Positions 24,382 to 34,627 are shown, counted from the stretch's first letter. The stretch is DNA of 64,000 nt from Clostridia bacterium (GCA_017467105.1 JAFTSU010000009.1:1-64000); one strand, 5' to 3'. Translations and numbers: made by a program. Notes: generated by a model not told the origin, from the sequence alone.

Positions 24382-25515
24382 TTATCTCCAGGGGAGTTTA
24401 ATTATTTTCTTGAAAAAGCTTGTTTTTTCCTTTGCTGATACGCTTTCGGTAGCTATCAGACCGACCTCACCGACGTATTCACCGTCAACGCGAAATTCCA
24501 CCTTTCCGAGCGCATCGCCCTCCTTGATCGGAGCGGTAACGAGCCTGTCGAGCATCACATTTTTAGTTATTTTATGATCACCTCGCATTACGGGAAGGCA
24601 TAATTCATCCGTGTTGGTAACTCTTACCGTACCGTTGTTTATAACGGGAATATCGTAGCTGTATTCGTAGGTGTATGCGAGAGGAAGCATCTCCATAACG
24701 GAGAATCCATAATCCAGCATGGCCTCGTGATCATTCCAATCATCAGGTGCATCCAGAGTGACGCTGATGAGTCTCAACCCGTCACGCTCTGCAGCGCCCA
24801 CAAGACATCTGCCGCATTTTACAGTATATCCCGTCTTTACACCTATAGCATCGCTGTAACGTGAAAGCAGCTTATTGTGGTTAACGTAGGTTCTGACTCT
24901 TTCTCCGGTAGTAACCGTCTTTTTGTACGTTGAGCAGACGTTTCTGAACTCCTCTATATCAAGGGCGTATGCCGCCAGCCTTGCCAGATCTTCCGCCGTT
25001 GTGTAATGATCATTGTCATCCAGGCCGTGAGGATTTGAAAAATGAGTGCCGCTTAGCCCAAGCTCTATAGCCTTATCGTTCATCATTTCCGCAAAGCAAG
25101 GAACGTCGCCGCCGATCCTGTAGGCGATCTCCGTTGCGGCATCGTTTGCGCTCTGCAGCATAAGGGCATAAATCAGCTCGCGCATGGTCACCTTATCACC
25201 GTGGCGCAGATACGCGGATGAGCCCTCAATGCCCACAGACTCGTCTCTGACCGTAATAGGCTTATCCATATCGGTATCGCTCTCCAGCGCTAATACTGCG
25301 GTCATTATTTTGGTAGTGCTTGCCATAGGCATTCTTACGCTATGATTTTTACGGTAGAGCAGGGACTTGCTGTCGGGCTGATAAAGCGCCGCCGATCTTG
25401 CGCTTACTCTCGGGGTGTCGCTTGTGTCAGAGGATGCGTATACCGTGATAGCGCAGAACAGTATCGTAAGGATCAGTATAACTGTTAGATATACCGTATT
25501 GTTTCTTCTGTACAT
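24382..25515 (-). CDS. D-alanyl-D-alanine carboxypeptidase (DacF-like)
   Basis: This low-molecular-weight penicillin-binding protein trims the terminal D-Ala of peptidoglycan stem peptides. It has an N-terminal hydrophobic export segment (about 8-27). The three active-site motifs are Ser66-x-x-Lys69 (ASTTK), Ser122-x-Asn124 (QSAND) and Lys227-Thr-Gly229 (VKTGY). A PBP5-type C-terminal beta domain follows (about 277-360). The 377-aa length fits DacF/DacB. In B. subtilis dacF is a forespore gene, which fits the neighbouring ytfIJ pair, though a vegetative role is equally possible. Confidence 0.92.
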   Translation of the reverse strand: MYRRNNTVYLTVILILTILFCAITVYASSDTSDTPRVSARSAALYQPDSKSLLYRKNHSVRMPMASTTKIMTAVLALESDTDMDKPITVRDESVGIEGSSAYLRHGDKVTMRELIYALMLQSANDAATEIAYRIGGDVPCFAEMMNDKAIELGLSGTHFSNPHGLDDNDHYTTAEDLARLAAYALDIEEFRNVCSTYKKTVTTGERVRTYVNHNKLLSRYSDAIGVKTGYTVKCGRCLVGAAERDGLRLISVTLDAPDDWNDHEAMLDYGFSVMEMLPLAYTYEYSYDIPVINNGTVRVTNTDELCLPVMRGDHKITKNVMLDRLVTAPIKEGDALGKVEFRVDGEYVGEVGLIATESVSAKEKTSFFKKIIKLPWR

Positions 25516-25593
25516 ATTATCTCCATAAACGGTAAACTCGGGATAGACCCTATCACTATTTTTAACCGATTAAGAGGATATATTCTATACATT

Positions 25594-25971
25594 TTATGAC
25601 AGCGATTCCTTGATCTTTTCGATTATCTCGGGCGAATGCTCGATCAGCGAAGCAATACGGTCTATGTCCGTGGTACTCGTTTTTACGTGTATCAGATTAA
25701 CCTCTGCATCCCGACCGACAGTCAGAAAGGCAATGGGAGTAATAGACAGCCCCGTTCCTCCTCCTCCGCCAAAATTCTGCGCGCCGGGTATCCTTTTGGT
25801 ACCGTAATCAACACCACCGGTAGCGATGCCCATAGAAACCTTTGATACGGGTATTACGGTTACACCGCTCGGTGTGTTTATCGCGTTTCCGATCACTGTA
25901 TCCATATCCGTAAACGCGCGAATACCGTCCATAGAAGCCTTAATAATATCGCTCATTTTATTTTCCGACAT
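25594..25971 (-). CDS. ytfJ: GerW/YtfJ-family sporulation protein
   Basis: This 125-aa protein carries the YtfJ signature: VIGNAINTPSGVTVIPVSKVSMG (26-48, read in parts), a glycine-rich stretch FGGGGGTG and TPIAFLTVG. In B. subtilis it is made in the forespore and is needed for normal germination. The start overlaps the end of ytfI by 14 bp, the same order as in Bacillus. AAAGGAG precedes the ATG. It is good evidence for a spore-forming ancestry. Confidence 0.88.
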   Translation of the reverse strand: MSENKMSDIIKASMDGIRAFTDMDTVIGNAINTPSGVTVIPVSKVSMGIATGGVDYGTKRIPGAQNFGGGGGTGLSITPIAFLTVGRDAEVNLIHVKTSTTDIDRIASLIEHSPEIIEKIKESLS

Positions 25972-26473
25972 AATAGCGTCTCCTTTCTCTCAATTCTACG
26001 TATAGGCGTGCGATCATAAAAATCAGCCTGTAGGTCCTTATCTTAAGAGATATGATCAGAGAGAATTCAGCATCCTTGTCGGGAATTAAAGTGAATGCAT
26101 TATCGTGTATTAATAGTTTTTTCGACTTGCTGTCAAAATATGCAACCGCTGCAGAAATTATCCAACGGCATCGGTATTCAGAGATCGCGGATATAGGATC
26201 AGAGCTTACTTGCAGCGGCACGCAAATCCTTCTTATATGCACCTCGCATTGCTCTATGGCTTCGGATACGTAAGACAGGACAACCCGACGAATATCACGG
26301 CTATTTCGCCGCTTCCTTTTATTATTTTTGAAATTCGAAAGCTCCACGGAGAAGAGGGCGAAGCATATCTTCACCCTCAATCCGTCACGTATTATCAGAT
26401 AAACCTCGGAATATCCGAGCATCAGAGTCACAGTCAGAAAGAGTAGCGATATAAGCAGTACGATTAAGAGCAT
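25958..26473 (-). CDS. ytfI: DUF2953 protein (YtfI-like)
   Basis: This 171-aa protein has one N-terminal membrane helix (residues 1-19) and a soluble remainder. Its position directly ahead of ytfJ is conserved in spore formers, and I identify it mainly from that synteny plus the fold pattern of DUF2953. It probably works in the membrane during sporulation. No catalytic motif is visible. Confidence 0.65.
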   Translation of the reverse strand: MLLIVLLISLLFLTVTLMLGYSEVYLIIRDGLRVKICFALFSVELSNFKNNKRKRRNSRDIRRVVLSYVSEAIEQCEVHIRRICVPLQVSSDPISAISEYRCRWIISAAVAYFDSKSKKLLIHDNAFTLIPDKDAEFSLIISLKIRTYRLIFMIARLYVELRERRRYYVGK

Positions 26474-26499
26474 ATCACACCTATCCCTCGTGATACGCC

Positions 26500-27498
26500 T
26501 TACTCAAGCTCCTCCGTGATCTTGGCGAAGGGAACATCATCCTCCTCGTCCTTTGTATCTAAGTGACCAACGGAGTCGCTGTCATCATCGGCAGAGATCT
26601 CCTCATACTCCTCGTCCTCTGTATCAGAGTGACCAACGGAGTCGCTGTCGTCATCGGGCGAAACCTCCTCGTCATCTTCATCGGAGGGGGCGGGATCGTC
26701 ATGATAGAGGTTATCATCGGCGGATGGCTCTTCCTCGTATTCGCCGAAGCCTTCCGGTGTGTCCGTGTTATGAGAGCTATCACCACCGTCCGAGCCTTCG
26801 CTGTCCTCGGGGAACTTGATCTCCTCCTGCACAGCCTCATCGTTCTCGTTGTCCTCCACGTTTTTGCCCTTTGCGAACATATCCGTGATCTCCTCGCTGG
26901 TTCCGGGGAGCTCCGAGAGGCTCTTAAGTCCGAATACTCTCAGGAAATCGGAGGTAGTGCCGTAAAGCATAGGTCTGCCGGGAGCATCCAGACGTCCCTT
27001 TGCTTCAATAAGTCCTCGGTCGATCAGATTATTCATAGCGTAGGATGAGTCTGCTCTACGCAGCGTATCTACGAATATTCTTGTTACGGGCTGATTATAT
27101 GCCACGATCGCCAGCGCCTCCATAGATGAGGTGGACAGGGAACCGCTCTTCTTGATACCCAAAGCATCTCTTATCTCGTTGAGATAATACTGCTTTGTGC
27201 AGAGCTGGCAGGAATCGCCGTATGTAAGAAGAATAACTCCTCTCGGGATGGCGGGATCGTTGTATTTCAGCGAATACTCGAACACCTTGTCCTTGATTTT
27301 TCCGGGTGTCATTTCGAAAACTCGCGCCAAGGTTGCGTAGGATATTGGATGACCCGCAGCAAACAGTATTGCCTCGAGGGCCTCCTCAAATATTACGACC
27401 CTTTCCTCCTCGGGCGCGCTATCAGCTGTGCCGCCCTCTTTTTCGTGAGACTCTGCCTCTTTTTCTTCGGAAAGGTTATCTATTACTTCATCAATCAT
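26500..27498 (-). CDS. scpB: Segregation and condensation protein B, with acidic tail
   Basis: ScpB is the winged-helix kleisin-associated subunit of the SMC-ScpAB complex, which compacts and separates chromosomes. The core (about 30-195) contains EEALEAILFAAGHPIS, LEALAIVAYNQPVTR-like SMEALAIVAYNQPVTR and GRPMLYGTT. The remaining roughly 130 residues are an unusual tail rich in Asp, Glu and Ser with a 22-residue tandem repeat (EEISADDDSDSVGH type). The start is ATG 27498 (MIDEVIDN), overlapping the scpA stop by 8 bp; the longer frame from 27546 only shadows scpA. Confidence 0.92.
   Translation of the reverse strand: MIDEVIDNLSEEKEAESHEKEGGTADSAPEEERVVIFEEALEAILFAAGHPISYATLARVFEMTPGKIKDKVFEYSLKYNDPAIPRGVILLTYGDSCQLCTKQYYLNEIRDALGIKKSGSLSTSSMEALAIVAYNQPVTRIFVDTLRRADSSYAMNNLIDRGLIEAKGRLDAPGRPMLYGTTSDFLRVFGLKSLSELPGTSEEITDMFAKGKNVEDNENDEAVQEEIKFPEDSEGSDGGDSSHNTDTPEGFGEYEEEPSADDNLYHDDPAPSDEDDEEVSPDDDSDSVGHSDTEDEEYEEISADDDSDSVGHLDTKDEEDDVPFAKITEELE
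26544..26675 (-). repeat. 66-bp tandem duplication in the scpB tail
   Basis: Two copies with a 66-bp period share the core GTGACCAACGGAGTCGCTGTC and encode two 22-residue acidic units. The period is a multiple of three, so the frame is kept. Confidence 0.8.
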
Positions 27499-28330
27499 CT
27501 TTCTTTTCTTCCTTTTCGCTGTCGTTATCCTCTGCGGGAGTATCAAATTCGCTCTCCAGTCCCTCTACGGGTACGTAGTCGGGATTAAGCTTGAACATCA
27601 TTTCAAGTCCTGTTTCGTCGTATTCAACCACGTCCTCTACTACGTGACAGGTTGTAATGGTTATACGGTGTATCTTGATAAGCTCCAGAACGCCCATAAA
27701 TCTCGCCACAAGCTCAGCTCTGGAGTCCGCATCCTTCAATAAGAAGAACAGAGACGCTTCCTCGTGCTCTTCAAGCAACGCGCATATTTCCTCAATCTTT
27801 TCTTCTACAGAAACTACCTTGCGCTTGATGAGAGGATTTACCAGATCCGTGGGGTTTCTCGTTGCCTCTGCAACCTTCATTCTGCGCAGCACGGCGTTCA
27901 GCGCCTTAAGCATAAGATTGGGATCAAGGTCGAGAGGCAGACCCTTCTCCGGCGGTATATCGTCCGTGCCCTTGACGAATCTTCCCGAGTACTCCTCGTA
28001 TCTTGGACGCAGCTCCTTCGCAGCCAGCTTCGCCTGCTGATAGAGCATCAGCGCATCGGCAATCTCGCGGCGCGGGTCGTTTTCCGTTCCCTCCTCGTGA
28101 GGCAGGATCATACGACTCTTTATCAGCATCAGCTCGCTTGCCATAACTATGAATTCGCTGGCAATATCCAGATCCATACGCTGCGCTTCCTCAATATATT
28201 CCATATACTGATCGCATATGATGGCGATAGGAATATCCGTGATGCTAACTTTATTCTTGCTGATTAGTGTAAGGAGCAGATCGAGAGGTCCCTCAAACTG
28301 ATCCAAACGGTATGTCAACTGTTCAATCAT
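27491..28330 (-). CDS. scpA: Segregation and condensation protein A (kleisin)
   Basis: ScpA bridges the two SMC heads and binds ScpB. The 279-aa protein shows the N-terminal LDQFEGPLDLLLTLI (9-23) and the conserved SEFIVMASELMLIKSRMLLP-type helix, here with IKSRMILP (about 63-77). The C-terminal winged helix (LVARFMGVLELIKIHRI) is followed by an acidic, lysine-rich end that is longer than usual. It overlaps scpB by 8 bp. Confidence 0.95.
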   Translation of the reverse strand: MIEQLTYRLDQFEGPLDLLLTLISKNKVSITDIPIAIICDQYMEYIEEAQRMDLDIASEFIVMASELMLIKSRMILPHEEGTENDPRREIADALMLYQQAKLAAKELRPRYEEYSGRFVKGTDDIPPEKGLPLDLDPNLMLKALNAVLRRMKVAEATRNPTDLVNPLIKRKVVSVEEKIEEICALLEEHEEASLFFLLKDADSRAELVARFMGVLELIKIHRITITTCHVVEDVVEYDETGLEMMFKLNPDYVPVEGLESEFDTPAEDNDSEKEEKKDD

Positions 28331-28394
28331 ATAGTTATGATCCTTTCAAAATAGCCTCGTTGTCATACGTAACAGCCCAAAACGGTGGTAAGGA

Positions 28395-29141
28395 CTATAC
28401 GTTAAGGAACGGAATAAGTCGCCATGCGGAGAGCATAAGACCGCAAACCCACTGAATAACAGCGGAGAGCATTCCGGACAGATCGAATATTCCGACCGCA
28501 AAGTAGAGAATTGGAGTAGATGCAACCAGAGGAATGGCGCGCAGAAATAGCGCAACGCTGTCTCCAAGCAGTAGCCACAGGAGAACTCCGATATATATGC
28601 GTCTTTCGTAACGCATAATTCCGAAATAAAGCCTCGGAGGGAGCACGACGTGCAGAATTCTCGATCCGTCAAAGGGAGGGATCGGCAGAAGATTGAATAT
28701 ACCAAGTCCAACGTTCAAGGTGTAGAAAAGATACACGAATATAATAAGGTTAGATAAGAAGTTGAAGAGAAATTCCGACTCAATAGGCTTATCTCCGACA
28801 AGCGCGACTATGAGAAGATATACGCCGCAGCTGAGAAAGCCCAGAATGATATTCACAAGCGGTCCTGCTAAGGCGGTAATAGCAAATCCTTTTTTGGGAT
28901 TTCTGAAATTGCGAGGGTTGACAGGCACCGGCTTTGCCCAACCGATATGGAAGAATATCATACATATAGCACCAACGATATCTATATGCTTAAGCGGATT
29001 AAAGCTTAGTCTGCCAAAATTTTTGGCTGTATTATCGCCCATTTTGTAAGCTGCATAGCCGTGACAAAATTCGTGAACAGTCAGCGCGACAACTGCAGCA
29101 AGCGCAGACAATAAATATAATTTGATCTGTTCTTGGTTCAT
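28395..29141 (-). CDS. Site-2 protease family (M50) membrane metalloprotease
   Basis: This 248-aa integral membrane zinc protease has the active site TVHEFCHGYAA (His23, Glu24, His27) in its first membrane helix and the second motif NLLPIPPFDGSR (about 154-165, with the Asp ligand). About 6 membrane segments are predictable. It lacks the PDZ domain of RseP, so it belongs to the small YwhC-like group usually next to scpAB. The substrate is unknown. Confidence 0.88.
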   Translation of the reverse strand: MNQEQIKLYLLSALAAVVALTVHEFCHGYAAYKMGDNTAKNFGRLSFNPLKHIDIVGAICMIFFHIGWAKPVPVNPRNFRNPKKGFAITALAGPLVNIILGFLSCGVYLLIVALVGDKPIESEFLFNFLSNLIIFVYLFYTLNVGLGIFNLLPIPPFDGSRILHVVLPPRLYFGIMRYERRIYIGVLLWLLLGDSVALFLRAIPLVASTPILYFAVGIFDLSGMLSAVIQWVCGLMLSAWRLIPFLNV

Positions 29142-29199
29142 ACGCCTTATTATTTTTCCTGATTTATATTTGAATTATTCCGGAAGGTTCGGCTTTTTC

Positions 29200-29799
29200 T
29201 CAGCCGATAGCTTCGAAGATCACGCGCCACAGCTCTTCCTTTCCGGCTCTCGAAACAGACGAGAAGGGAATAATATCTATGCCTGTTCCGAGGAAGAACT
29301 CGTTTTTGATCTCTTCAATTCTCAGAGCCAGCGCGGTTTTTGAGAGCTTGTCAGTTTTCGTCGCAACAACGGCAAACGGAATATCTCTGTCGATCATCAT
29401 ATTTATCATTAATATATCGTCGTCCGTTGGACCTGTTCTGACGTCTATCAACTGAATTACCAGCTTTAGCGCGTCGGCTGAGGGATTTTTGATGAAGTAA
29501 TCTTCTGTAAGGCTGCTCCACGATTGCTTCGAGTCCATAGATCTTTTTGCATATCCGTAGCCCGGAAGGTCCACAAGATACATTTTATTATCTATGCCGT
29601 AATAATTGATCGTTATTGTTTTTCCCGGTGATGACGATACTCTGGCAAGAGATTTTCTGCCGAGAAGTGTGTTTATCAGGGAGCTTTTACCCACGTTTGA
29701 TCTGCCGGAGAGAGCAACCTGGGGCTTCGGGTCCCTCGGAAACTGCTTCTGCGAGCCAACCGTCAGGGAAAGATTTGCGTTATTCGTGTTGATTTTCAT
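29200..29799 (-). CDS. engB: Ribosome biogenesis GTP-binding protein YsxC/EngB
   Basis: EngB is a TRAFAC-class GTPase needed for late assembly of the 50S subunit. The G1 loop GRSNVGKSS (32-40), G3 DLPGYGYAKR and G4 TKTDKL are all visible. The 199-aa length is typical. It lies 114 bp behind lon on the same strand, the usual lon-engB order in Firmicutes, so co-transcription is likely. Confidence 0.95.
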   Translation of the reverse strand: MKINTNNANLSLTVGSQKQFPRDPKPQVALSGRSNVGKSSLINTLLGRKSLARVSSSPGKTITINYYGIDNKMYLVDLPGYGYAKRSMDSKQSWSSLTEDYFIKNPSADALKLVIQLIDVRTGPTDDDILMINMMIDRDIPFAVVATKTDKLSKTALALRIEEIKNEFFLGTGIDIIPFSSVSRAGKEELWRVIFEAIG

Positions 29800-29913
29800 A
29801 GCTGTCCTTTCGGGTCAGAGAGATTAAGAGACGGTTTATGCGTCCTAAATATACCCAACGGTTTTTAATGAGGAGAAGATGTATTAAACTTTCCGGTAGT
29901 GTTGTCGATCCGT

Positions 29914-32253
29914 TTAGTCTATTGCAAGAGCGGCGCTCAGCACGTCCTCTGCCGTTTTGCATGGGATAAATTTAAGGTGATTTTTTGCCTCTTTGTCAAT
30001 ATCGTCCAGATCCTTCACGTTTTCAGCGGGAATCAGTACGGTCGATATTCCCGATCTGTACGCTGCGAGCGTCTTTTCCTTAAGTCCGCCGATGGCAAGC
30101 ACCTTGCCGCGCAGAGTTATTTCGCCCGTCATGGCTATATCGCGTCTGACGGGAATATTTGACAGAGCGCTTACCATAGCTGTAACCATAGTTACTCCCG
30201 CAGACGGACCGTCCTTGGGTATAGCTCCCTCGGGGAAGTGGATATGCATATCTGAATCCTTATAGAACGCAGGGGAGATATTATAGCTTGAGGCAACAGT
30301 ACGTACGTAAGAGTGAGCGATCCTTGCAGATTCCTTCATTACGTCGCCAAGAGAGCCGGTAAGCTCGATCTTTCCCGTACCCTCCATTACAGCGACCTCG
30401 ACCTTGAGCAGATCTCCTCCCGACTGAGTATACGCGAGTCCGTTTACAACGCCAACGGGATCTGCTTCCTCGGGAAGCTCGGGAATTATCTTGATCTTGC
30501 CGAGAAATTCGGTTAGATTCTTTTCCGTTATTCTGACGGATTTAGCTCCGCCCTCCGCGATTTTCTTTGCGCTCTTTCGTATAAGAGAGGCGATCTCTCT
30601 CTCCAGATTTCTGACTCCGGACTCCTTGGTGTAGCCCTTTATGAGCGCAAGAATGCCGTCGTCGGTTATTCTGAACATTCTGCCTGTTACACCGTTGCGC
30701 TTCATTTGCTTCGGTATAAGGTGGTTTTTCGCTATGCTGAGCTTTTCCGTGTCCGTATATGTAGTCAGCTCAATAATTTCCATTCTGTCAAGAAGAGGAA
30801 GGGGAATTCCGTCATAGCTGTTTGCTGTAGCGATGAAAAGAGTATCTGACAGATCGATCGGTATTTCCATAAAGTTATCACGGAAGGACTTATTCTGCTC
30901 TGGGTCAAGCACCTCGAGAAGCGCAGAGGTTGGATCACCTCTGAAATTGCTTGACATTTTATCAATTTCATCCAGCACGATCACCGGATTTTCAGCCTTC
31001 GCGTTAATAATTGCGCTGACTATTCTGCCGGGCATAGCGCCGACGTAGGTTTTTCTGTGACCGCGTATCTCAGCCTCGTCGTGCATACCACCGAGAGATA
31101 CTCTTGCGTATTTTCTGCCGAGAGCTCGCGCGATAGAAGCCGCAACGGACGTTTTTCCGACGCCGGGAGGGCCGACAAGGCAGATTATCTGATTCTTTAC
31201 GTCGGGGGAGAACTGCTTTACTGCAACGAACTCAAGTATCCTCTCCTTTACCTTTTCAAGACCGTCGTGATCTGAGTCGAGTATGCGTCTTGCCTCTCCT
31301 ATAGATACCTCATCCTGCGATCTGATTCCGAATGGAAACTCAAGGCAGGTATCAAGATACGATCGGATAACGGTGCCCTCCGCTGCGCCAAAGGGAGTCT
31401 TTGCAAGCTTTGAAAGCTCCTTGTATAGCTTTTCTCGTATATCCTCAGGCAGCTTTGCGGCAGCTATTCTTTCGTCATATTCACGTAGCTCGTCATCCTC
31501 GTCCTCTTCGCCAAGCTCGGACTGAATAGCCTTTATCTGCTCGCGAAGAAAATAATCCTTTTGATTTTTATCGATTTTAGCTCGGACCTGCTGCTGAATA
31601 TCTCTCTCGCATTGCAGGAGCATAAACTCCTCGCCAAGAGCAATCAGCAGCTTTTCGAGTCTGGTTCTGGCAGTCATAGACTCCAGAACAGTCTGCTTGT
31701 TTTTATAGTCGATGATAGCGGATGAAGCCACGAAATCCGCAAAGTAGCAGGGATCAACGATAGCTTCTGCTGCAACTCTCATATCCTCGTCAAAGGTGGG
31801 ATGAACGTTTTTTAACTGAGAGAGCAGCTGCTTGACCTCCATCATCATAGCCTCGCACTGAGCGTTAGGCGTTCTGAGGGTATGCTCACGCTTAGCGATC
31901 GCGTCTCCGAACATAAATCCGGATTCAAAACGTATACCGTTAAGCTTAATTCTTGACAGTCCCTCGAAAACAACGGAAAGATTTCCGTGCGGATTTTTTA
32001 CAACATGCTTTATCTCCGCCAGAACACCGATGCGATAAAGATCCTCAAGCTTTGGATCCTCAACAGCCATATCCTTCTGTGCAACGAGCAAAACCTTAGC
32101 GTCGTGCATAGAAGCAGCGGCGGTAAACGCCTTCAGTGAAATGGGGCGCATTATTTCTATACTTAACTGTACACCGGGAAAGCCTACCAAACCGCGCAAT
32201 GGAATCACGGGTAGGGAAATCTCCTCAAATACATCAATTCTGTTTTCTGACAT
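29914..32253 (-). CDS. lon: ATP-dependent Lon protease
   Basis: Lon degrades damaged and short-lived regulatory proteins in the cytoplasm. The 779-aa protein has the N-terminal LonN domain ([14 protein letters not shown]), a coiled region ([20 protein letters not shown], about 225-244), the AAA+ module with Walker [10 protein letters not shown] (about 353-361), and the C-terminal serine protease domain with the Ser-Lys dyad in [10 protein letters not shown] and [12 protein letters not shown]. The upstream region is very AT-rich with a TATAAT near 32344-32350 on the minus strand, but I see no CIRCE or CtsR box. Confidence 0.96.
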   Translation of the reverse strand: MSENRIDVFEEISLPVIPLRGLVGFPGVQLSIEIMRPISLKAFTAAASMHDAKVLLVAQKDMAVEDPKLEDLYRIGVLAEIKHVVKNPHGNLSVVFEGLSRIKLNGIRFESGFMFGDAIAKREHTLRTPNAQCEAMMMEVKQLLSQLKNVHPTFDEDMRVAAEAIVDPCYFADFVASSAIIDYKNKQTVLESMTARTRLEKLLIALGEEFMLLQCERDIQQQVRAKIDKNQKDYFLREQIKAIQSELGEEDEDDELREYDERIAAAKLPEDIREKLYKELSKLAKTPFGAAEGTVIRSYLDTCLEFPFGIRSQDEVSIGEARRILDSDHDGLEKVKERILEFVAVKQFSPDVKNQIICLVGPPGVGKTSVAASIARALGRKYARVSLGGMHDEAEIRGHRKTYVGAMPGRIVSAIINAKAENPVIVLDEIDKMSSNFRGDPTSALLEVLDPEQNKSFRDNFMEIPIDLSDTLFIATANSYDGIPLPLLDRMEIIELTTYTDTEKLSIAKNHLIPKQMKRNGVTGRMFRITDDGILALIKGYTKESGVRNLEREIASLIRKSAKKIAEGGAKSVRITEKNLTEFLGKIKIIPELPEEADPVGVVNGLAYTQSGGDLLKVEVAVMEGTGKIELTGSLGDVMKESARIAHSYVRTVASSYNISPAFYKDSDMHIHFPEGAIPKDGPSAGVTMVTAMVSALSNIPVRRDIAMTGEITLRGKVLAIGGLKEKTLAAYRSGISTVLIPAENVKDLDDIDKEAKNHLKFIPCKTAEDVLSAALAID

Positions 32254-32439
32254 CTGCTGAACCTCTTGTGCTATATAAGTTGTCGATTTTATTGCTTTAG
32301 CAAATAACAGGCAAAAAACCGATTTTCAATAAAAACTCATATTATTATAGCATATAAAAAAATAAAAATCTATACTTTTTACAGAATTTTAAAATAAAAT
32401 ATTAAATTAACAATAAAAATAGTATTTTTGCACGACGTA

Positions 32440-32472
32440 AATAAAAAAGACGCAGTCATCTGGGACTGCGTC
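32440..32472 (-). terminator. Terminator of galM
   Basis: GACGCAGTC (32449-32457) pairs with GACTGCGTC (32464-32472). On the minus strand a run of six T follows directly. Confidence 0.8.
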
Positions 32473-32485
32473 GGATAATATTTTA

Positions 32486-33490
32486 TCAGCGCTTGATGAT
32501 TTCGTACACTGTTGTTTGAGTGTAGACCTCACCTGCGTCATAGAAGCATTCGCCGCGCTTAACTGAATTAGGCTCAGTCTGAGCTTCAATACACAAAGCT
32601 CCGTGGGGAATTCTCTGTATATCTCCTCTGAAATCGGGCTTGCCCTTCAGGAAATTAGCCGTGTAGAACTGTACGCCCGGTTGATCTGTATATACGTTCA
32701 TGATCATATCTTCATTTCTGACAGAAGCTACAAGTCCGACACGGGAATTTTTAAATTCCGTGAATATCTCGGGGCAGAGTATCATATTGTGATCAAAACC
32801 GTGGAAATTCTCGGAGAACAGATCGCCGAGTCTCTTATATGTACGAAGGTCAAACGGAGTGCCGGATACGTCAGGACGATTACCCGTAGGAATAAGCGCG
32901 GAGTTTACCTCTGTATAGTTGTTTGCATAGATCATAACCTCGTGGTTAGATATATCGGCTTTGAAGCCGTTAAGGTTGAAGTACGAGTGATTCGTGAGCG
33001 CAATAGGCGTCTTGCTTCCTGGCACAGCCTCGTAACCTATTATGATCGTAGATCCGTCCAGAGTATATCTTACACGAGTGACGAGATCACCGGGAAAGCC
33101 GTCGTCACCATCCGGCGAGAAGCAGGAGAGCAGTATAGTTGTGTCGCTGTATTCAAGCACGTCCCAGATTTTACGCTTGAAGCCAACACCGCCGTGAAGG
33201 CAGTGACCGTTATTATTGGCGGGGAGCATATAAATTGCACCGTCCATAACAAATTCGGCATCCTCTATTCTGTTTGCGACGCGTCCAATTGTAGAGCCTT
33301 GATTGGATCCGTCAATCTCATAGCTCTCAAGTACGTCGTATCCACCGATTATATGCTCATTACCAAAGGGCTGGAGAGAAAGGATGGTTGCTCCGTAATC
33401 CATAATTTTTGCAATGCAGTCACCGCTCTGCAAGGTGTATGAATAGACCTCGCGGCCGTCCTTCAGTTTTCCAAAAAGCTTTTTTTCCAT
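32486..33490 (-). CDS. galM: Aldose 1-epimerase (mutarotase)
   Basis: GalM interconverts alpha and beta anomers of galactose and glucose. The 334-aa protein shows NGHCLHGGVGF (about 93-103), ALTNHSYFNLNG (about 163-174, with the catalytic His) and a C-terminal ALCIEAQTEPNS carrying the catalytic Glu. AGGAGC precedes the ATG. It is transcribed away from the deacetylase. The nearby galactosidase operon produces galactose, the likely substrate. Confidence 0.93.
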   Translation of the reverse strand: MEKKLFGKLKDGREVYSYTLQSGDCIAKIMDYGATILSLQPFGNEHIIGGYDVLESYEIDGSNQGSTIGRVANRIEDAEFVMDGAIYMLPANNNGHCLHGGVGFKRKIWDVLEYSDTTILLSCFSPDGDDGFPGDLVTRVRYTLDGSTIIIGYEAVPGSKTPIALTNHSYFNLNGFKADISNHEVMIYANNYTEVNSALIPTGNRPDVSGTPFDLRTYKRLGDLFSENFHGFDHNMILCPEIFTEFKNSRVGLVASVRNEDMIMNVYTDQPGVQFYTANFLKGKPDFRGDIQRIPHGALCIEAQTEPNSVKRGECFYDAGEVYTQTTVYEIIKR

Positions 33491-33599
33491 AATAATGCTC
33501 CTATAATGTTTTGAAGATTCTCAATTTAACGTTTTCATTATAACATTATACATTATAAACAGGTAAAAGTAAATAGAAAAAATTAAAATTGTGAATTAC

Positions 33600-33628
33600 T
33601 TGACAGTCGGAGTTTATTATGATATCAT
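33600..33628 (+). promoter_or_regulatory. Promoter of the deacetylase gene
   Basis: TTGACA (33600-33605), 17 bases, TATCAT (33623-33628), leaving a leader of about 95 bases. Confidence 0.7.
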
Positions 33629-33728
33629 TTATTTACAGTAGAGCATATCGGGTATATACATTAACCTTGAGTTGACGCATTGCTTTGATACTCGCTCTTT
33701 ACACAGCTTTCATGTGAGGTTGATAATA

Positions 33729-34589
33729 ATGGAATACAGATTTTTGCGATTTCCCGAGGGAAAAACAAAGGCAGTAACATTCAGTTATGATGATGCCTGC
33801 CAATCAGATCTCAGATTTGCGGAGCTTCTTGACGGATACGGAATGAAGGGAACGTTTAACGTAAATTCTCTTTGCGTGCTCGACGAAAAGCTTGATGGTA
33901 AGCTTCATTTGGATGATTTGAACAGTCTTATATCCCGCGGTCACGAGATTGCTCTTCATGGCCATTCTCATAAAGCTACAGCGGCAATATCGCCAACCGA
34001 GGCTGTGCGTGAAACCCTTGAGTGCCGTCTGCTTCTTGAGGGAGCTCTCGGTAGGATTATCAGAGGTATGGCATATCCGGACAGCGGCATACGGAGTGAG
34101 CATAACGGAAATACCTACGCTACAGTTAAGGGAATACTTGAGTCTGTCGGCGTAGTATATTCACGTACACTCGGAGAAGACAACGATACCTTTGCCCTTC
34201 CTGCTGATTTTCACGCTTGGATGCCTACTATCCATCACGATAACCCATTGGCTTACGAATACGTAGATAAATTTATTTCTATGGATGTAGATAGCAGATA
34301 TAAGTCTGGCAGATGGCCGCGTCTGTTCTACGTATGGGGACATACCTTTGAGTTTGACCGAAATAACAATTGGGATCACGCAGAGGAGCTCTGCCGTCGA
34401 CTCTCAGGCAAGGAGGATGTATGGTACGCCACCAATATTGAGATATACGATTATATTAAGGCGTATAATTCACTCGTTATCAGCGCCGACAGCACTTTGA
34501 TATATAATCCCACTCTTTATGAGATATGGTTCAATATAGGCGGCAGGACGTATTCTGTTGCCTCCGGTAAAACGTTCAAGCTTGATTGA
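33729..34589 (+). CDS. Polysaccharide deacetylase-family protein (NodB fold)
   Basis: This 286-aa protein has the carbohydrate esterase 4 core: VTFSYDDACQSDLR with the metal-binding Asp pair (about 17-30) and the zinc histidines in IALHGHSHKA (about 76-85). GMAYPDSG and a late FYVWGHTFEF complete the fold. There is no signal peptide, so it may act on a cytoplasmic oligosaccharide or glycoside rather than on cell-wall chitin or peptidoglycan. The start is ATG 33729 after GAGG; the longer frame to 33672 has no ribosome site. Confidence 0.85.
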   Translation: MEYRFLRFPEGKTKAVTFSYDDACQSDLRFAELLDGYGMKGTFNVNSLCVLDEKLDGKLHLDDLNSLISRGHEIALHGHSHKATAAISPTEAVRETLECRLLLEGALGRIIRGMAYPDSGIRSEHNGNTYATVKGILESVGVVYSRTLGEDNDTFALPADFHAWMPTIHHDNPLAYEYVDKFISMDVDSRYKSGRWPRLFYVWGHTFEFDRNNNWDHAEELCRRLSGKEDVWYATNIEIYDYIKAYNSLVISADSTLIYNPTLYEIWFNIGGRTYSVASGKTFKLD

Positions 34590-34595
34590 TCTATT

Positions 34596-34627
34596 AAACC
34601 CGACGGACGGATTCGTCGGGTTTTTTA
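34596..34627 (+). terminator. Terminator of the deacetylase gene
   Basis: AAACCCGACG (34596-34605) pairs with CGTCGGGTTT, followed by a T-run. Confidence 0.85.

Noticed and set aside
26563..27048. CRISPR-like or mobile repeat in the scpB tail
   Set aside because: Only two coding 66-bp units without spacers; it is an in-frame tandem duplication.
32603..33442. Plus-strand 279-aa open frame
   Set aside because: It is the antisense shadow of galM.
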